Positions 11,604-25,700 of a stretch of 64,000 bases of DNA are shown piece after piece. The position numbers were made by a program, and so were the translations under genes. The stretch comes from Protonemura montana. Lineage: Eukaryota > Arthropoda > Insecta > Plecoptera > Nemouridae. A model generated the notes under the pieces. The model was not told where the DNA came from and made no database searches. It was given only the letters and a program-made list of their open reading frames with translations. Position 1 is the first letter of the stretch. Every line of letters begins with the position of its first letter. Location of the stretch: the NCBI GenBank assembly GCA_947568835.1, contig OX387604.1, positions 8,835,860-8,899,859 on the forward strand, written 5' to 3'.

Positions 11604-14600
11604 ATGGTTATCAGCCGTGTTTCAAAAATGCAATATTTTCATTCAGCAACGCAGCAGTTAACGAAGTGCTCCAAGCAAACGACTACTATAACCAAAATCT
11701 TTCAAAACATACGCGCATTTAACACGAGCCACATATATCTCCAACAAGACCATAATCAAGTGAGTTGAGCATTTTGAGTAAAAATAACAATTTTACCCAA
11801 TTCATAATTGATTTGTTGTTAATAAACATAATTTAAGCCACCACCTTTATGGGTCACTGCGTACCACCTGCCGAATTGTCATTTTGCGTCAAAGCATGTG
11901 CCTATTCAATTTTGAAATCAATAGTAATCTCTTGGATTTTACAAACATATCCAACAAATGTTTATTTTAGGTATTGAAGGGCATTTCATAAGAAGTTTAC
12001 ATTTCTTGCAATTATGCCTTATCTAATCGCTGATAATGTTTTCCTGTAGCTATAGCAGATATCAAATTATTTTATATAACGTTAACACAAAGTCTTGGAG
12101 GGGAAAATTGCAATAAAAAAGCAGGGTAGTGATTTTTTAAAATTTTGTAAACGAGTAACGAATCACTCTCACCTGCCTTAATATTTATAACACTATTATG
12201 TACACAATTGATCAATTAACGACTTAACAAATAAAACAAATGATCAGAATTATCAAAGACTGACCCAAAATACGCATGTGGTAAGCCTAGAAAAGCCCTA
12301 CCGAAAAAAATTGGGGAAAGGAAATGCTCAGCGTTAGCAATTAGTGTACAAGAATATCTTATTCTGTAAACGTATATTGTACATTTTAAAATAATTTACT
12401 GTCATAATAACATGTACTAGTTATAAACATACAAATATATCATTATTATTATAATTATTATCGGCTTATAAAATTTGACACGACCATTTAAATATATTAG
12501 CCTTTTAAGAGTATCGTAACCTTTGTTTACCATAAACTTCATGTTTTTGTTTTTCTAGGACCAGAAAAATGTGCTCCCGACAAGAAGTAACCCGCCAACA
12601 TTGCCCGCAAATTCAAAAAAAAGACAAATCCTTCATTTGGAAAGCGCCAGGTATGACCAACAGATCAATTTTTAAGAAATAAAACTTAAACTTACGAAGG
12701 AAATCGGATCGTGATATTATACATTGGCATCGTTATCAGCTACTCTAACCAAAGTGTTATCAAAATAAACGCTAGTTTTCTTTACTCACATTACTTCCTT
12801 CCTTTCAATCTCTTATCTTATTTTTTATGCTTATTGATAATTGTTGGAGTCCAAAAAAGTATGGGATTGCAGAGTAACCTTATTTCGCGTCACTGCACCC
12901 ATATAGCATACCTAACTACCTGCCAATGAATATTCACTAATTCGTCATAGTTTCCGATAAAACTAACAAGTAATTAGTTACGCGACTACTAGTTTTCTAC
13001 TGCGGCGACAATGCCATTATCAGTTAAAAAGGGATGTTGACCATTAACTATGAAGAGCAATCCTTCGTGTCGAATGCCTTAGTATCTAATGAAATGACTC
13101 CAAGGTCTCTGACGTTGTCATCAGCTGCTAAATAAGTAAATAAAGATTAAATGAAAACCATCCTCGTTACCTGAGAAGTATCAGTTTGTCCCAGTGTGCT
13201 CGCTGACCATGGGTCACTAACAATTCCATGTTTATGCTTTTCTAAATGTTGCTGTGCATTAAGACAAAACATTGAAGAAATAGTTAAAAATGGAGAATGT
13301 CAGCCACGACCGATTTGTTAAACTATTAGCTAGATTTTTGAGGTAAGATAATTAATTAATAATATCGATATTTCCTCTCTTCTTGCTTTCCGAAAACGCA
13401 GAAAATACTCATTCATCCACGATTCAAGTTATGTGCATCTGTGAGTCATTTTTATCAATTATAATTGACAATATTTCTAGTCAATAGACCATTGAGGGGT
13501 TGGTTGAATTGGATATGAAATGCACGTACCTGAAATGAATGATAATATCCTATACGTAGTAAATACATTTTTTTAGAATTGAAAGCTTCGCTAGTATTGT
13601 TTGTAAAAAGGTTTCGTGGGTTTCACCGATTTTTTACGGTGGTGGTTTTGTACTGGGTGCTCTTGCAAGATTTTCTGTTAATGTTTGACTCATTACTTTC
13701 TGTGGTTACTTCTGACCTGTTGCATATTCTGCTATAAAAAATGAATGCTTCTTCATGTCAGTATGAGTAGTAGTGATACTTTCGTCGATTTCAATATTGG
13801 ATTGACTCCAATAACATCTACGTAAGAGATGGGACTAGCATGCACCTATGAATCATCAACTGCATGCTTCAAATATTTATTCTAAAAGCTGCAACGTGCA
13901 GGATGCAGGATGCAAAATTGTAATCTCAGCATGGACCTTTAATGCATTTTTTACTCAAAAAATGCAGATATTAGATGTAACAAGAATAAGGACATTTTAG
14001 ATATCATATTAAAACTCTGAGCATGATTATTGGTCAGACTAATTAATTTTTGTGTCTCGATTTATTTTGTTCATACTTTTCGATGATCCCTTCGACAATC
14101 ACATTTGAAGGTCGCTAATAGTGAAAATGTTGCGAATTTTCAAGGAGGTGAAATTGATTCCTACGTTTTACTGACAATTTCCTCTTTCAGTGCACGCGAC
14201 AATGACCAGGCTAAGCATGCAGAAGATGTGCTTTTTGACATGTTCAAAAATGAAGACAGCGGTTTGTTGCCGATTGGAAAATTTTTGGCCGTAAGTGATC
14301 AGCTTGGCTCTAACCTATTCTATATTTTTAACTTTCCATGTTCACCATGATAAATTTATTGCTTCATTGAACTTCTTGAGTAAGCAATGGAGCTTGAAAA
14401 ACATGGCATGAATAATTATATTTATTTTGCACCTGGTTGTTAATTGTTTTGATTGAGCTAGGTGCTCATACATTGCATGATCTAGTTTAGCACTTGTCAA
14501 TTCCCGTCATATCATAACCTTGTATTTCTATTCATAAATCTGGGACTAGCGATCTCTAGGGTAACGATTCTATATTTTTTCGTATAACTTGCAATTTTAA

Positions 14601-17600
14601 CGTTGGTAAAAATGGTTGCTCGAATTTGTTTCAATGTGAGAAAAAATGCATGTTCAACTCAACAGCAAAATATTCGCAGAATCAGCAGAAAAAATTCGCA
14701 AAACGTGGTATCCTAACTCTAACTCTAAAAAGAACCGAAAGGATTGTATTATTAGAAACACTAATAACCTCTCAATAATTGGTGCACAGACAGGGACTCA
14801 AACCCCGATCTCCACCTGTTTCTGGTGTTGCTCGCACAAATTGAATTACTTGGACATACCATTTATGAGAGGATTTTAGTGTATTTGATGAGAATAACGG
14901 ATCTTCAAGGAGTAAAAACAAGAGACTGTGAATACTCACAGTCAATCTCTTTCCAGTTACGCTATACTGGGTCACATCCATTCAATCTCAAGTAACTCCA
15001 AATTTACATTGGATTCTTTTTCTGATTTAAATTACAAAAACTTGCAATGCGCAAAGAATTTTATTATTAGGAACACTTATAACTTCGGCACCAATTTTTG
15101 AGAGGTTATTAGTATTCCTAATAATAAAATACTCTGCGCCTTGCAAGCGTTTGCAATTTACATCAGTTTTCACCCGTGACTTAATTTTTGAGCCCCGTTT
15201 TGTGGATTTGACCCGGGGTATTATAAAGACAATCTTGATGCATTCACGTGTTTTTTTTTGTCTGTGTAGGCTCTTCGCAGCACCGGCCTGAAAAGAAGTG
15301 ACCCACGCCTAAGCGAACTAGCCGAAAACCTTCGATTGACACATCACGCAAGTGGGAGCGAAGGGGGCTCGCCGGAAACACAGAAACTAGACAGGGAAAC
15401 CTTCATTCGAGTCATTTCGCCCAACATACTATTGATAGCAAGAGCGTTCAGGCATCAGTTTGTCATACCAGATTTCCAAGTTTTTACAAAGCATATCGAG
15501 GATTTTTATTGGAAATGCAAAACCAACACAGAGGGGAAGGTACAACCATAGACAACATTGCTTTAAAACTGTTTGTCATACATCCTTCCGGAAAGTGAGA
15601 TTCTCTGGGAAAAATCTAAACAATCAATTGAATTGCTATGATTTTTGGTTCCTTTGTAGGTAGCGAGTTATATTCCGCAACTGGCACGGATCAATCCCGA
15701 TTTGTGGGGTGTTAGTGTGTGTACTATCGATGGACAGAGGTTTTCCATAGGTGATGTGAGCGTCCCTTTCACGATGCAGTCATGCAGGTGAGAATTGAAA
15801 TGTGATGAGTAGGTTGATATAAAGCGCAGCACGTGGTCATTGACTTATCACCGTCAGTACGTATTTAGTATAGTATTTCCTGTTATGTATAGAGACGGAT
15901 TGGCAGCACATCTGAAGAAGAAAATACCGGACGACTAAGATTTGAGCCGTTTGAAAATTAAGCACGAATTAGAACAACATTCAATACAATAGGCGAAAAT
16001 TATGGAAATACGACTGAAAATTTGTTACTCTCATTCAGGAACTTGAGATTTTTTGTGCACCTAGGGACTACCTACATCAGAAGATCCACATCGCCTACCA
16101 GGAGCGATTTGATTTGCAAAACTGTCCCATAATTGTCCCCAATCCCCCATGTGAATGTGACATTTCAAATAACAAGTTCTGTTTAATTTCAGCAAACCGC
16201 TTACGTATGGCATTGCCCTCGAAAGATTAGGGGCTGATGTTGTACATCAGTTTGTTGGTCAAGAACCGAGTGGCAGAAATTTTAATGAACTCATCCTTAA
16301 CCACAACAGTAAGTAACTTCAGACTAAGTACTTGAAAGTATTTACACACTCACTTCAAGATTACTTCTGTCCGATACGTTGTGCACAAATATGCGACTTG
16401 AAATATTTGTTTCTCAACAGAGCAGCCACATAACCCAATGATAAATGCCGGAGCAATTTTGGTTTGTTCGCTTTTGAAGACGCTGGTGAAGCCCGAAATG
16501 ACTTTGGCAGAAAAGTTTGATTTTACTATGAACTATTTCAAGGTATTGGCAAATTTTAATTGAACACTAAAATAATTCGGTGGCTAGTAGTGGTCTGACC
16601 ATTTTATGAATTTTGTCTGCAGAAAATGGCCGGAGGCGAATATTTGGGATTCAACAACGCAGTATTCTTATCAGAACGGGAGGCAGCGGACAGAAACTAT
16701 GCCCTTGGATTTTACATGAGGGAGCACAAATGTTACCCTGAGAAAGCGAATCTTAGAGAATGTATGGATTTCTACTTCCAGGTAAGATATCATCAAACTT
16801 ATTGTTTTTTTTTTTAAGAAGAAAGATCTAGTAATTTCAGAGCAATTTTTCCTGACAAACCTGGCCGTGCCGTTTAAGTTATATGTGTACAAATAGAGCA
16901 TTATAATATATAGGCAAAGCATTACATATAGATGATATGGTTTTTTGTTTTTAATATTTTTTTCATTTGCCAAAATAAACCTCCCAAAACAGTAAATTTT
17001 TGGCCAAGTTCATGTCAACGTACAAGACAGAGTAAATATATTTGAAAAAAAATTGTTCGACCTAAATTCAATCCTTTCTACTCAACATGCCCGATTATTA
17101 GCATTCTTACCTCAGAAATAGGGCCAGTTTTGTCAGCAAAATTGTTGGATTCTTTCAATAAAAAGTTACTATTTAAGCAGTAAAAATATAATAAATGTCA
17201 TCAATTTCCTGCACTTACTACAATCAGGTGCTCAGTGATTTTTCAAATAATATTGGTCTACGGAGTATGAAACGAATTTTTAAGAAATCAGTTATCATCA
17301 AATCACAATTTTGTTGATCTGAATGTTTAATAACGTTCTCAATGTTTTAGTGTTGCTCGATGGAAGCAAACTGCGACAGCATGTCGGTTATGGCTGCGAC
17401 CCTTGCGAATGGAGGGATATGTCCCATCACAGAAGAAAAGGTCTTAAAGCCAGAAGCAGTGCGCGACGTACTATCCCTAATGCACAGCTGTGGCATGTAC
17501 GATTATTCAGGAGAATTTGCATTCAAGGTTACTTTATTTTACAATTCTATAACGCAGGATTTCAGATAAGAATTAAAATCAATACGAAACTGCACCAAGA

Positions 17601-20600
17601 TCACCATGAAGCCTCGACACAGAGGCACAGAGGTAACATTTATATCCCGGTTCCAGGTTGGTCTTCCCGCAAAATCTGGAGTTAGTGGAGGGATGCTGCT
17701 TGTGATCCCTAACGTGATGGGGATGTGCTTGTATTCCCCTGCTCTTGACTCGCTAGGGAACAGCTGCCGAGGAGTGCAATTCTGTCAGGTAAGAAGTTTT
17801 CCTTGAAGTTTTCCTAAAAATACTGTTCATACTATCTCATGCTGTATCAGCGATAATTTTACTGATCATTTCACTCAATAAGTCCTAAATTTACATGTGG
17901 GCTAAGCACTAATCAGCAAGTCATTGCTTATGGCTCCTCTCTAAAATGTAATAGCACGATTTAAAGTGAATACCAAAAACCTCAGGTTGATCGTTTCTTG
18001 TAATAGGTTTTTGTTCACGCATTTGTTGAAGTCAATATTTACCTCTAAAGCATGTCAGCTGTAAGAATTGATTGATTGGGCTTCGTTGTCGAATGTATTT
18101 CATTGCTTTGCAATTATTTTTCTTGTGATTAGCTGATGGTAAAGGGTGACGGTGGGTATGTGAGTTGGCAACACAGCTTCGATGAACAGGTCGAAGCGAG
18201 TTGAACCATGCACACCTAATAATATGAACATGAATCAAACAAAGACCCCCTAATTGCCACTTGAACACATTGAAACGTAATGTACTTGAGTTTTTGGGAC
18301 TTACCACAACAGAAAGCGTGCGTTCAAATTACAACTCAGTAACATTTAGCCAAATTAGCAGATATTTCATACTAGATAATACTAATAATACGGTCATACC
18401 TGCTTAGTAATTTGTGTGTGGAGCTGGGAGTTAGAAGTTGAGACACTTCTCATTAGTTGTCCAAGTTATTCGTGCTAAGACCGGCTCTAATAGCCACAGC
18501 TCTGATGTTCTGCCAAATATCATATCAAATCAATCAATCATGCCATCAAACTCATCACTTAGACACTTTACGCATCTAGGATTTAGAATCAGTTGTAGTT
18601 CGGCGAGTATATTCGATGTGCACATTAAATGATACTGAACTCGTTGTCTTGTTCTTTAGTGATGATTTGTCGTGTTTAACGACGCATTATTTAGACAACA
18701 GGTCATACAGTGACGGTGATATGGCGTTGATGAATGAACGCATATTATTAAAACCTAGCTTTGAAGGGAGGAGGATAACCCTACTTAGCCTACTCCTGTC
18801 GAAGTGACCCCTGGGTTAACGTCACTTCCCAAGTACGATACAACTCAAACAGCATGAACAGGTCATGAGGATGATGGTCACTTATCCAATGCCGGATCCA
18901 GTGCTCTCACGAGAACCGGTGATTCCAAGGCTCCCAACCGTTCGGTTTCTTGTGTTTTCAGGAGCTAGTGAGCGAGTTTAATTTCCATCGGTATGATAAC
19001 TTGAAACATGCCACCAACAAGAAAGATCCAAGACGTCACAAATACGAGACGAAAGGGCTGAGTATTGTCAACCTTCTTTTCTCTGCTGCCAGTGGAGATG
19101 TTACTGCAATGAGAAGGTAATGCATATTTTCTGATTATTTATGTTTGGGTTACTGTCGTTAAAATAATACATATGATGATTAATTAGTGGGGTTTAACCA
19201 CGGACTTTTTTTGACAACGGGCCAGGGCCATGTGGTACTGGTCTTGTGACGTTGGAGAATGAGCGGATGGTTATAAGGATGACGATGAATATAACCTAGC
19301 CTAGAAGGGATAAGGGGAAGCCAGGTGCCGGCACGTAACCTACTCCTGTCGAATAGCACCAAGGGTACCACTGGCATAATGTCCCTTCCGAAGGACGGTA
19401 CAACTCGAACAACAGGATTCCTCCACAAATCCATTGTCGAGAGGTTGATAAGCAAGATGAATGAAGTTGCTGTACTAACTTTCATCCCTCCAACCGCTCT
19501 CCTGAACATAACTGGTCATGTGTTTGATGGTCATTCAGATAATATATGACACACAGAGAGTAAATTACTGAAATTATTCATTCATGTGCATTTTAATTTC
19601 ATTAAAATGTGTACATTAAAGTGGCCAATGGCTAATAACTCATGATTAATTGTATGGTTTCACACAATTCAGTCACTCTAAAAAGACATTAATCATAAGA
19701 TATTTTTTAACTATGATTTTTGTAATTGCACATTCATACACATTTGAGAGTGTTACAAATTGATACACTCTGTTCGTTTGATATGCAGAAGACGTTGTGT
19801 CATGTACCTGTTAACGGATGTGGCGCTATTCTTATTTATTTGAAATCAGATGGCTTAATCGATTGGATCTCGTTGACAGAATCATTAATCGTGATTGCTA
19901 TGAACACCTGTGTGCTTTTTCCAACTACAAAATGCACGTGCTGATGCCGTGTGCTGTCCCTTCCCACTATCCAATTGTACCACCAGGAAGAAATCCATCC
20001 AAGCCCTAACATTGTTCCTATTTAGGGACATACTTGGGGCCTGTAGTAATTGACAAGAGCAAGAGGAACCAATTTGACGGTGGATTTCTTACTGATGGGA
20101 TGAGTATGACTGATGTTTTAGACACTGGATGTCGGGAATGGACATGACTCTTTCCGACTACGATGGGAGGACTGCTCTTCATCTTGCAGCGGCCGAAGGT
20201 CATATCAGCTGCGTTGAATTTCTTCTGCAGCAGTGCAAAGTGCCGTACGACCCACGAGATAGGTAACTGTTATGCTTCTAAAAAGTCCCTATGTAAAGTG
20301 GTGTGATCCTGGGTGTACGCTGGTCCACAGCGTGTAATTAGCTTCATACCAAAAAAACGCTGATAAACGCAAACTTTTGCGTTTTCAAAAATAATTTCAA
20401 TCACCCGTATTTTGTGGCTCCTTGATGAAAAGTTTGTTTCTGAGAATTTCGACTCGAGCATCATTATAATGATCAGTTAGTTTCGTCCGTGGAATTGGTT
20501 TACGTGAAGTTGTGTTACCATAAATTCTGACTTCCTAAATGCATAGGAAGCACGATGAAATTGTGGAAAAATAAACAATGTTTCTGAAAATTATTAGAAC

Positions 20601-20978
20601 TCGTAACAAGTTTAAGGAGTAGATTTGGAACGAAGTTTTTCTGTCGTCCAGGTCATTTTACAGCTGGCCAACTTCCTAAAATAAAAAAAATACATAAATA
20701 CTTTCCTTATCTTTTTCTACTAAAGAAGATCAAATCAAAGATCAAATGTGAGTGTCAGGGATCCTGTATCTGACCTTTCCATAATCTAAACGAATATTTT
20801 GTGTTATGTCTGTATTCTTGTGTCTTGCAGATGGGGAAACCTACCGATCGACGAGGCTGAGACATTTGGACACATCGAAGTCGTTCAATTTATCAGGAGC
20901 TGGGACGAAGAGCATTCTACCGAAAAGGATCAAAGTGATCCTGATTCGAAAAGCCTTTCGGAGGGATCATCTACATAA
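11604..20978 (+). CDS. GLS: Glutaminase, mitochondrial (GLS type, with ankyrin repeats)
   Basis: Hydrolyses glutamine to glutamate and ammonia in mitochondria. Thirteen exons with matching phases: 11604-11759, 12559-12650, 14191-14290, 15270-15539, 15660-15787, 16193-16308, 16421-16542, 16623-16781, 17351-17527, 17657-17788, 18962-19116, 20122-20262 and 20831-20978; 631 aa. Residues 1-50 are rich in Ser, Thr, Lys and Arg with almost no acids, as in a mitochondrial presequence. Exon 3 holds the EF-hand-like helical segment (AEDVLFDMF). The serine beta-lactamase-like catalytic fold follows with the S-x-x-K motif SCSKPLTY (Ser247, Lys250). It also has [65 protein letters not shown] and [11 protein letters not shown]. 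Exons 12-13 encode ankyrin repeats ([41 protein letters not shown]). The AATAAA signal is at 21041-21046. Exons 1-2 are less certain than the rest because this region is not conserved; the ATG was chosen as the start of the presequence-like ORF that splices in phase. Confidence 0.93.
14740..14990 (-). repeat. tRNA-like SINE fragment in glutaminase intron 3
   Basis: On the minus strand, bases 14865 to 14780 look like a tRNA-related Pol III unit. A near-consensus B box, GGTTTGAGTCC, lies at 14804-14794, and the stretch ends GTCTGTGCACCA. It continues into an AATTATTGAGAGGTTATTAG tail, which is shared with the hairpin element at 15024-15163. The A box is only approximate. No intact tRNA cloverleaf is seen, so this is a SINE-type derivative rather than a tRNA gene. 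Confidence 0.4.
15024..15163. repeat. Foldback (hairpin) element, about 60-bp arms
   Basis: The left arm at 15024-15083 and the right arm at 15104-15163 are imperfect reverse complements (about three quarters or more identity by eye) around a 20-base loop. Both arms carry TTTTATTATTAGGAA and a TTGCAAxGCGCAxAG block. Part of the arm and loop (ATTATTAG...CTAATAACCTCTCAA..ATTGGTGC) recurs at about 14745-14785. It lies in glutaminase intron 3 and looks like a small non-autonomous element or two inverted SINE tails. Confidence 0.6.
18661..18948 (-). repeat. 5S rRNA-derived SINE, diverged, internally deleted copy
   Basis: In the + strand the copy begins with the reverse-complement tail (GATTTGTCGTGTTTAACGACGC). 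It then runs through the body (GGTGATATGGCGTTGATGAATG) and ends with a 5S-like head (GGTCACTTATCCAATGCCGG ... CACGAGAACCGGTG). Part of the middle is missing compared with the copies at 35154 and 48872. It is in glutaminase intron 10. Confidence 0.7.
19174..19540 (-). repeat. SINE copy of the 5S-derived family, head truncated
   Basis: Same body as the copy at 48872: TTTAACCACGGAC, a GAGCGGATG block, AACCTAGCCTAGAAGGGA, AATGTCCCTTCCGAAGGACG, GAAGTTGCTGTACTAACTTT. It stops at TGATGGTCATTC, so the 5S-like head is absent. 5' truncation of this kind is usual for LINE-mobilised SINEs. It is in glutaminase intron 11. Confidence 0.75.
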
Positions 20979-21999
20979 TCAAATAATTAAGAACACTTTC
21001 GTCCACTTTAGAAACAATTTTTCGCCTCGATGTACTTAGAAATAAAACAGTTTTAGAGAAATACGATATGAGCAAGGTTAAATATGTGCAATTACTTACT
21101 TTTAGGTGTATCTGTTACGAAAACGCGTCATGGCTTTTCAAGTTTCCGATTCAATAAGACAATAAAGATAAGATTAATCGTCCTTATTCTGATTGACAAT
21201 AATGAAAATTATGATAGTATGGGAAAGATTATTTTAAATATGGTCTAATGAATAATGAAAGGCTGTTGTAGCATCGTAAATATTTGATTCTGTTCGTAAT
21301 ATGTGTATAAATGTATTGAAATTAATATTTTCTGTTTAGTGTGAATCCTGGCACACTTTGTTTCAAATACTATAAGCAATGCTTGATCCTGAAAATATTG
21401 GTGATCGGATAATATCACAAAATATTGGTGTTAATATTGGTCCAGATAGCATGGGTCCAGGTGTATTGATGCATTGTGATGCGCATTGTTAAGGTGCGAA
21501 AAATAAAATGATGAGTAAGTTTAATTACCTTACCTGGCAGGTAATCTATTTTTTCGATCTAGTCTAGGCGAGGGTGCTGATGTAGGGTGAGGGTGGTTCA
21601 TTGAGGGTGATACTTAATAACCAGCAATGATTTCACATCAACCACTAGAAAAAATATCAAGAGATATATTATAGTTAATATTTCGGGCTTAATGAACATA
21701 TCAGTAAAAAAGTAAATGCACTCATCACTGTACCTATACACCTTTCCGATAATCAGCAGATTTTCAAACTTCGTTGTCTCATTTTTCGCGCTTATCTATT
21801 ATCAGTGTTATAGTACATCCCAAAAACATAATTGTAATCAAACGAAAACCAACAGTGACCAAGAATTCTAACATTTTTTTTTTTTAAATAATTCTATAAT
21901 TTTAACATTTCATGCCAACTTATAGTATAAAACGTTGGCTTTACAAATCTGACTGATGTATTGTGATACAGATCTGACATCGCACATTGAGTCACTTCG

Positions 22000-22335
22000 C
22001 CATGAATCTGTCACACTTCGCTTGATCGGAAACACTGATAGGAAACAATGTTATTAAGGATACTATTGCAGTAGCTTGCCACTCCAAGCAGCTTGCCAGT
22101 TGCCGGCTGGAAGGTTTGAAGGCAGTACGCGCGACTTCTGCCGGCAACTTATACGGTGTACACTTTCTTGGCCGCATTCGCGGATAATCCGTCGTTACCA
22201 ATAGTACCTAACCAAACTAGGTCCGTGGAAGTTGTGTTTTTTAATAGTGATCTCCGCAGGGTTGTGCTTCATTATATGGTGTTAGTGTGATATTTTTGCA
22301 GCTGTATTATAATCACACCATCTATCAAAACAGAG
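22000..22335 (+). other. Candidate 5' UTR exon of the LRR membrane protein gene
   Basis: A moderately GC-rich stretch ends in CAGAG followed by GTAAGC at 22336, a strong donor. The coding exon downstream is preceded by an acceptor (TTTTCACTAG, ending 26541) only 21 bases before its ATG, so an upstream non-coding exon must exist. This stretch is the best placed candidate. The link is inference. Confidence 0.35.
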
Positions 22336-25300
22336 GTAAGCTGTCTTCTTTTTCGATATTTTTGCACATGTGCGTGCTTTAGTGTTAGTTTTACATAGTT
22401 CCAAATAGATTATGTGACCTTTTGGATTGTATCTTAGCACTTTGGTCATTTTCGGTATGCGCTACTAAACCAAATGCCCTAGTTGGTGAAATCACACACT
22501 TTTTTGTGAGAATTTGTAGAGAAATACGTTCTCGTACAGGATGGTGTTCTGCTTCAATAGTTTGTTTCGATCTAGCTAACAATGAAACTTGACAATCGCA
22601 TTGAAGTGTGATTAAGTAGAGTTTTTGCTTCCCTCCAATATGATATCATTTATTCTTAATTATAAATACTATATTTAAGTCAGGTTGAACCTGTCAAACG
22701 GTACACCTGATAAATATCAGACTGTCAGTAGACAATTTAGCAACTTAGAGTTTGGGCTTCGATAGGTAATCGCGAATCAAACAACTCCGATTATGGTTTA
22801 CTTACTCAAGGCTTGTCGAAAAGCTGGTCGTTTTTACTTTACTTTCGTTGTCCTTTAGATTTTGTTCACGGCTCACAGTCATGCCATGAAATCTTTGCAC
22901 ACGTTCTTGTTTTTATCAGAATAACGACAAAGCTAAAAATATTTTATTTTAAAATGATGAAGAACTTAACATTACCGAGCTGTCATTACCACATAAAACA
23001 ATATTTTCTGGTGTAGTCAATGATACACGCATTGGGTTTTACAAGGTTGCAGTACTTATATTTAGTCGCTAATTGTGAATAAACACAAGACATCTCACTC
23101 TAATTCGTGTTAATCTAATAAAGGTATTGAAAGATAATGTTGTCATTTATGATTATCTGAACTAAATGAGATTATTTATTTTGAAATTAGGATACGAACA
23201 AGTTAGTGCGCCAAATAAGTGAGCTTTATAAACTTCCAGTAGAATTGAGAATTGTCAACAGGGAGCGACAAGATAAACCGCTGATTACTTGTGGACTTTA
23301 ACAATCACTATACTCATTTGCGTAATGGTTTGTTGTTATCAATCCAACATGGGCTAATTTACTGGTAAATCGTACACTGTAGCCTAAAGTCAGTGACCAA
23401 GCATACACGCAAAGCTATGCAATTGTTATCAGTTACGCACCATGTTCCCGGCAATGGGAAGTTTATCTTTAGACTAGGTGTTACGATGAAATGTGACTGA
23501 CGGCCTCCCACTACCGCTACACCGGCCAAAGGGCACATTTTACTTGAAACCGCAGTCCGCACTATTTCATTTATTTATACTCTCCTGTGTGATTCATGAA
23601 TGAACCAACTGCAACCAAAGTGTCTGCAGGTAATACCACTTGTTCTAACTCGAAAGCATGTACCAAGCGAGTAACTTTTATTAGCACTACGTCATTAACA
23701 GCTGTAGTACTGTTTGCATCTTCCGTTTATGTACCTAATGAAGTCTATGTTTGTGTACAGAAGAGCCAATAGGGTTGCATTAGCCAAATCGTTATCTTTA
23801 CTAAATATAATAAATCTTAGATGATTTTTAACTTTATGAACAAGTGAGCTAGTTTTAATATTGTTAGACATACTGTCTTATGGTATGGTTTATACAAAAT
23901 CACCATTGACCTGCACATAACATCGAAGACAGATTAATAAATCTTCAGTTCAAGGAAATGGTTTTCAGTGTAAAAATGTCACACCCATTAAATATGAGTC
24001 GTACTTTTTTTATGCCTTGATCGCTAAACATCCGCCGTCTGGGTGTTAGTAACTAAACACCATTTGCGTGCTTGAATCATTAGTAATTTGATTTTCTATT
24101 GCTAGAATGGTTCTTGTGGATTCCGCAATAACTGAGCAAGTCAGAAATACAATCGGTCGCCAGGTTCGTCGGGTTACCAGTAACTGCACACCCAAGGTGT
24201 AGCGATAAACAATTATGACTCGTGTAGGTAGATAGAAGTACGTACCACGATTTCATCTACAAAAATGATAAAATTATATTTCTGCCTTCTATGACCGACT
24301 AGAAATCATCCGGATAGTTCCTCCAAAGAGCTAGCACGACCGTCTCCTAAATCCTGACCCCTGGTTGTCCTTGGAAAAAGTGGACGAATGGCTACTTGCT
24401 TTTCAAAGCTGATAAATGATTGCAGTTGAAGTAAATACATGATATAAGAAAATTAGTTAAATCTGGATACCACACAAGTGTTCGATATTTTCCCTACTAT
24501 ACAGCATCTGCAATGATGTAACATTAAAAATAGTATCGGGTGCATGCCTAACAGATTCACTTGCAACCCACCCATCCCGAATCCCGCGCAATTGAAATTC
24601 TGAATTTAGTTCAGAATTCCAAGTTTGAAAAATGGCAATCCCGCAAAAAGTGTGATGTAAATCGAGACAATTGAATTGAAAATTCTAGGGTCCGTAGGGA
24701 AACCAGAGTTGGTAAAACTGATAATACCAAGCCAGGGTGGAATATACAGCGAATTGCCAGCAACGCTGTATATTCCTGAGAAACAAAAGCTAGTGTAGTT
24801 AATCCGAAATCTGTCAAACCGTGTTTTCTTTCAAATGAAATTAATTTTAAAATATAATTATCGAAAAACTCAGTACTCGAAGAGACTCATAAAAGTATGT
24901 ACAATAGTTAGAAAAATGCAAAACCTACTTATTTCAAGGCTGGCACGTGTATTCGAAAATAAGTATCGTATGGTTCTGCTTAGTCTATGCTTCAGTTTGT
25001 TTTGCTAAATTATTTTGCACTAAATATCCGAACCACATGAATTTAAAAAAAGCATGGATTTTAATTTCATTTATGTTCCTCGTGGCTCAATATCCTTGTT
25101 TTCGCAGCATAGCTTCGCGTTACTTCACTCTTGCATGGACCTTCGATATATTTTATTAGGCGACTATAACCTTACTTTGTCCAATTTCGCAACTGGATCG
25201 ACTCAGAATTGCGTTCGTAATTTAGTTCTTCAGAACTGGATGTCAGAAAAAGATAGTGAACACCAATTTTGAGACAGATTTTATAATTTCACATAATTAC

Positions 25301-25344
25301 ATTACACTCTGCAGAAATGAAAACTAGAAAAACTAAACAAATAG

Positions 25345-25700
25345 GGGTCCAGTTCTGTTTAGGGAGGGACCGGTTGGAGGAATAAAAGTTAGTACAGCAA
25401 CCGTTTATTCACCTTGCTTATTTATCTCTAGACAGTATGAATTTGTGAAGGAATTTTGTGTTCACGTTGTACGTGTTTGTACCGTCCTTCGGAAGGGACA
25501 TTATGCTGGTGGTCTCTTTAGTGTTCTTCGACACTGGAGCAGTCACGTGCCAGCTCCGGGGTTCCTCTCCTGCCTCTAGGCTAGGTTAGGTTCAACATCA
25601 TCTTCATCGTCCACTCATTCACCAACGCCAATAGACCAATGCCACAGGGACTGTTCTTGAAACAGTGCGTCGTTAAACCTCAATAATCAATCAACCAATC
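25345..25700 (+). repeat. SINE copy of the 5S-derived family, head truncated
   Basis: Plus-strand copy starting at CCAGTTCTGTTTAGGG. The body contains AGTTAGTACAGCAAC, ACCGTCCTTCGGAAGGGACA and CCTAGGCTAGGTT in inverted relation to the minus-strand copies. The tail is GTGCGTCGTTAAACCTC followed by AATAATCAATCAACCAATC. The 5S-like head is missing. Confidence 0.75.

Noticed and set aside
14780..14865. A functional tRNA gene
   Set aside because: Only a B box and an ending like CACCA are seen; the A box and cloverleaf stems are not convincing, and the unit runs into a repeat tail.
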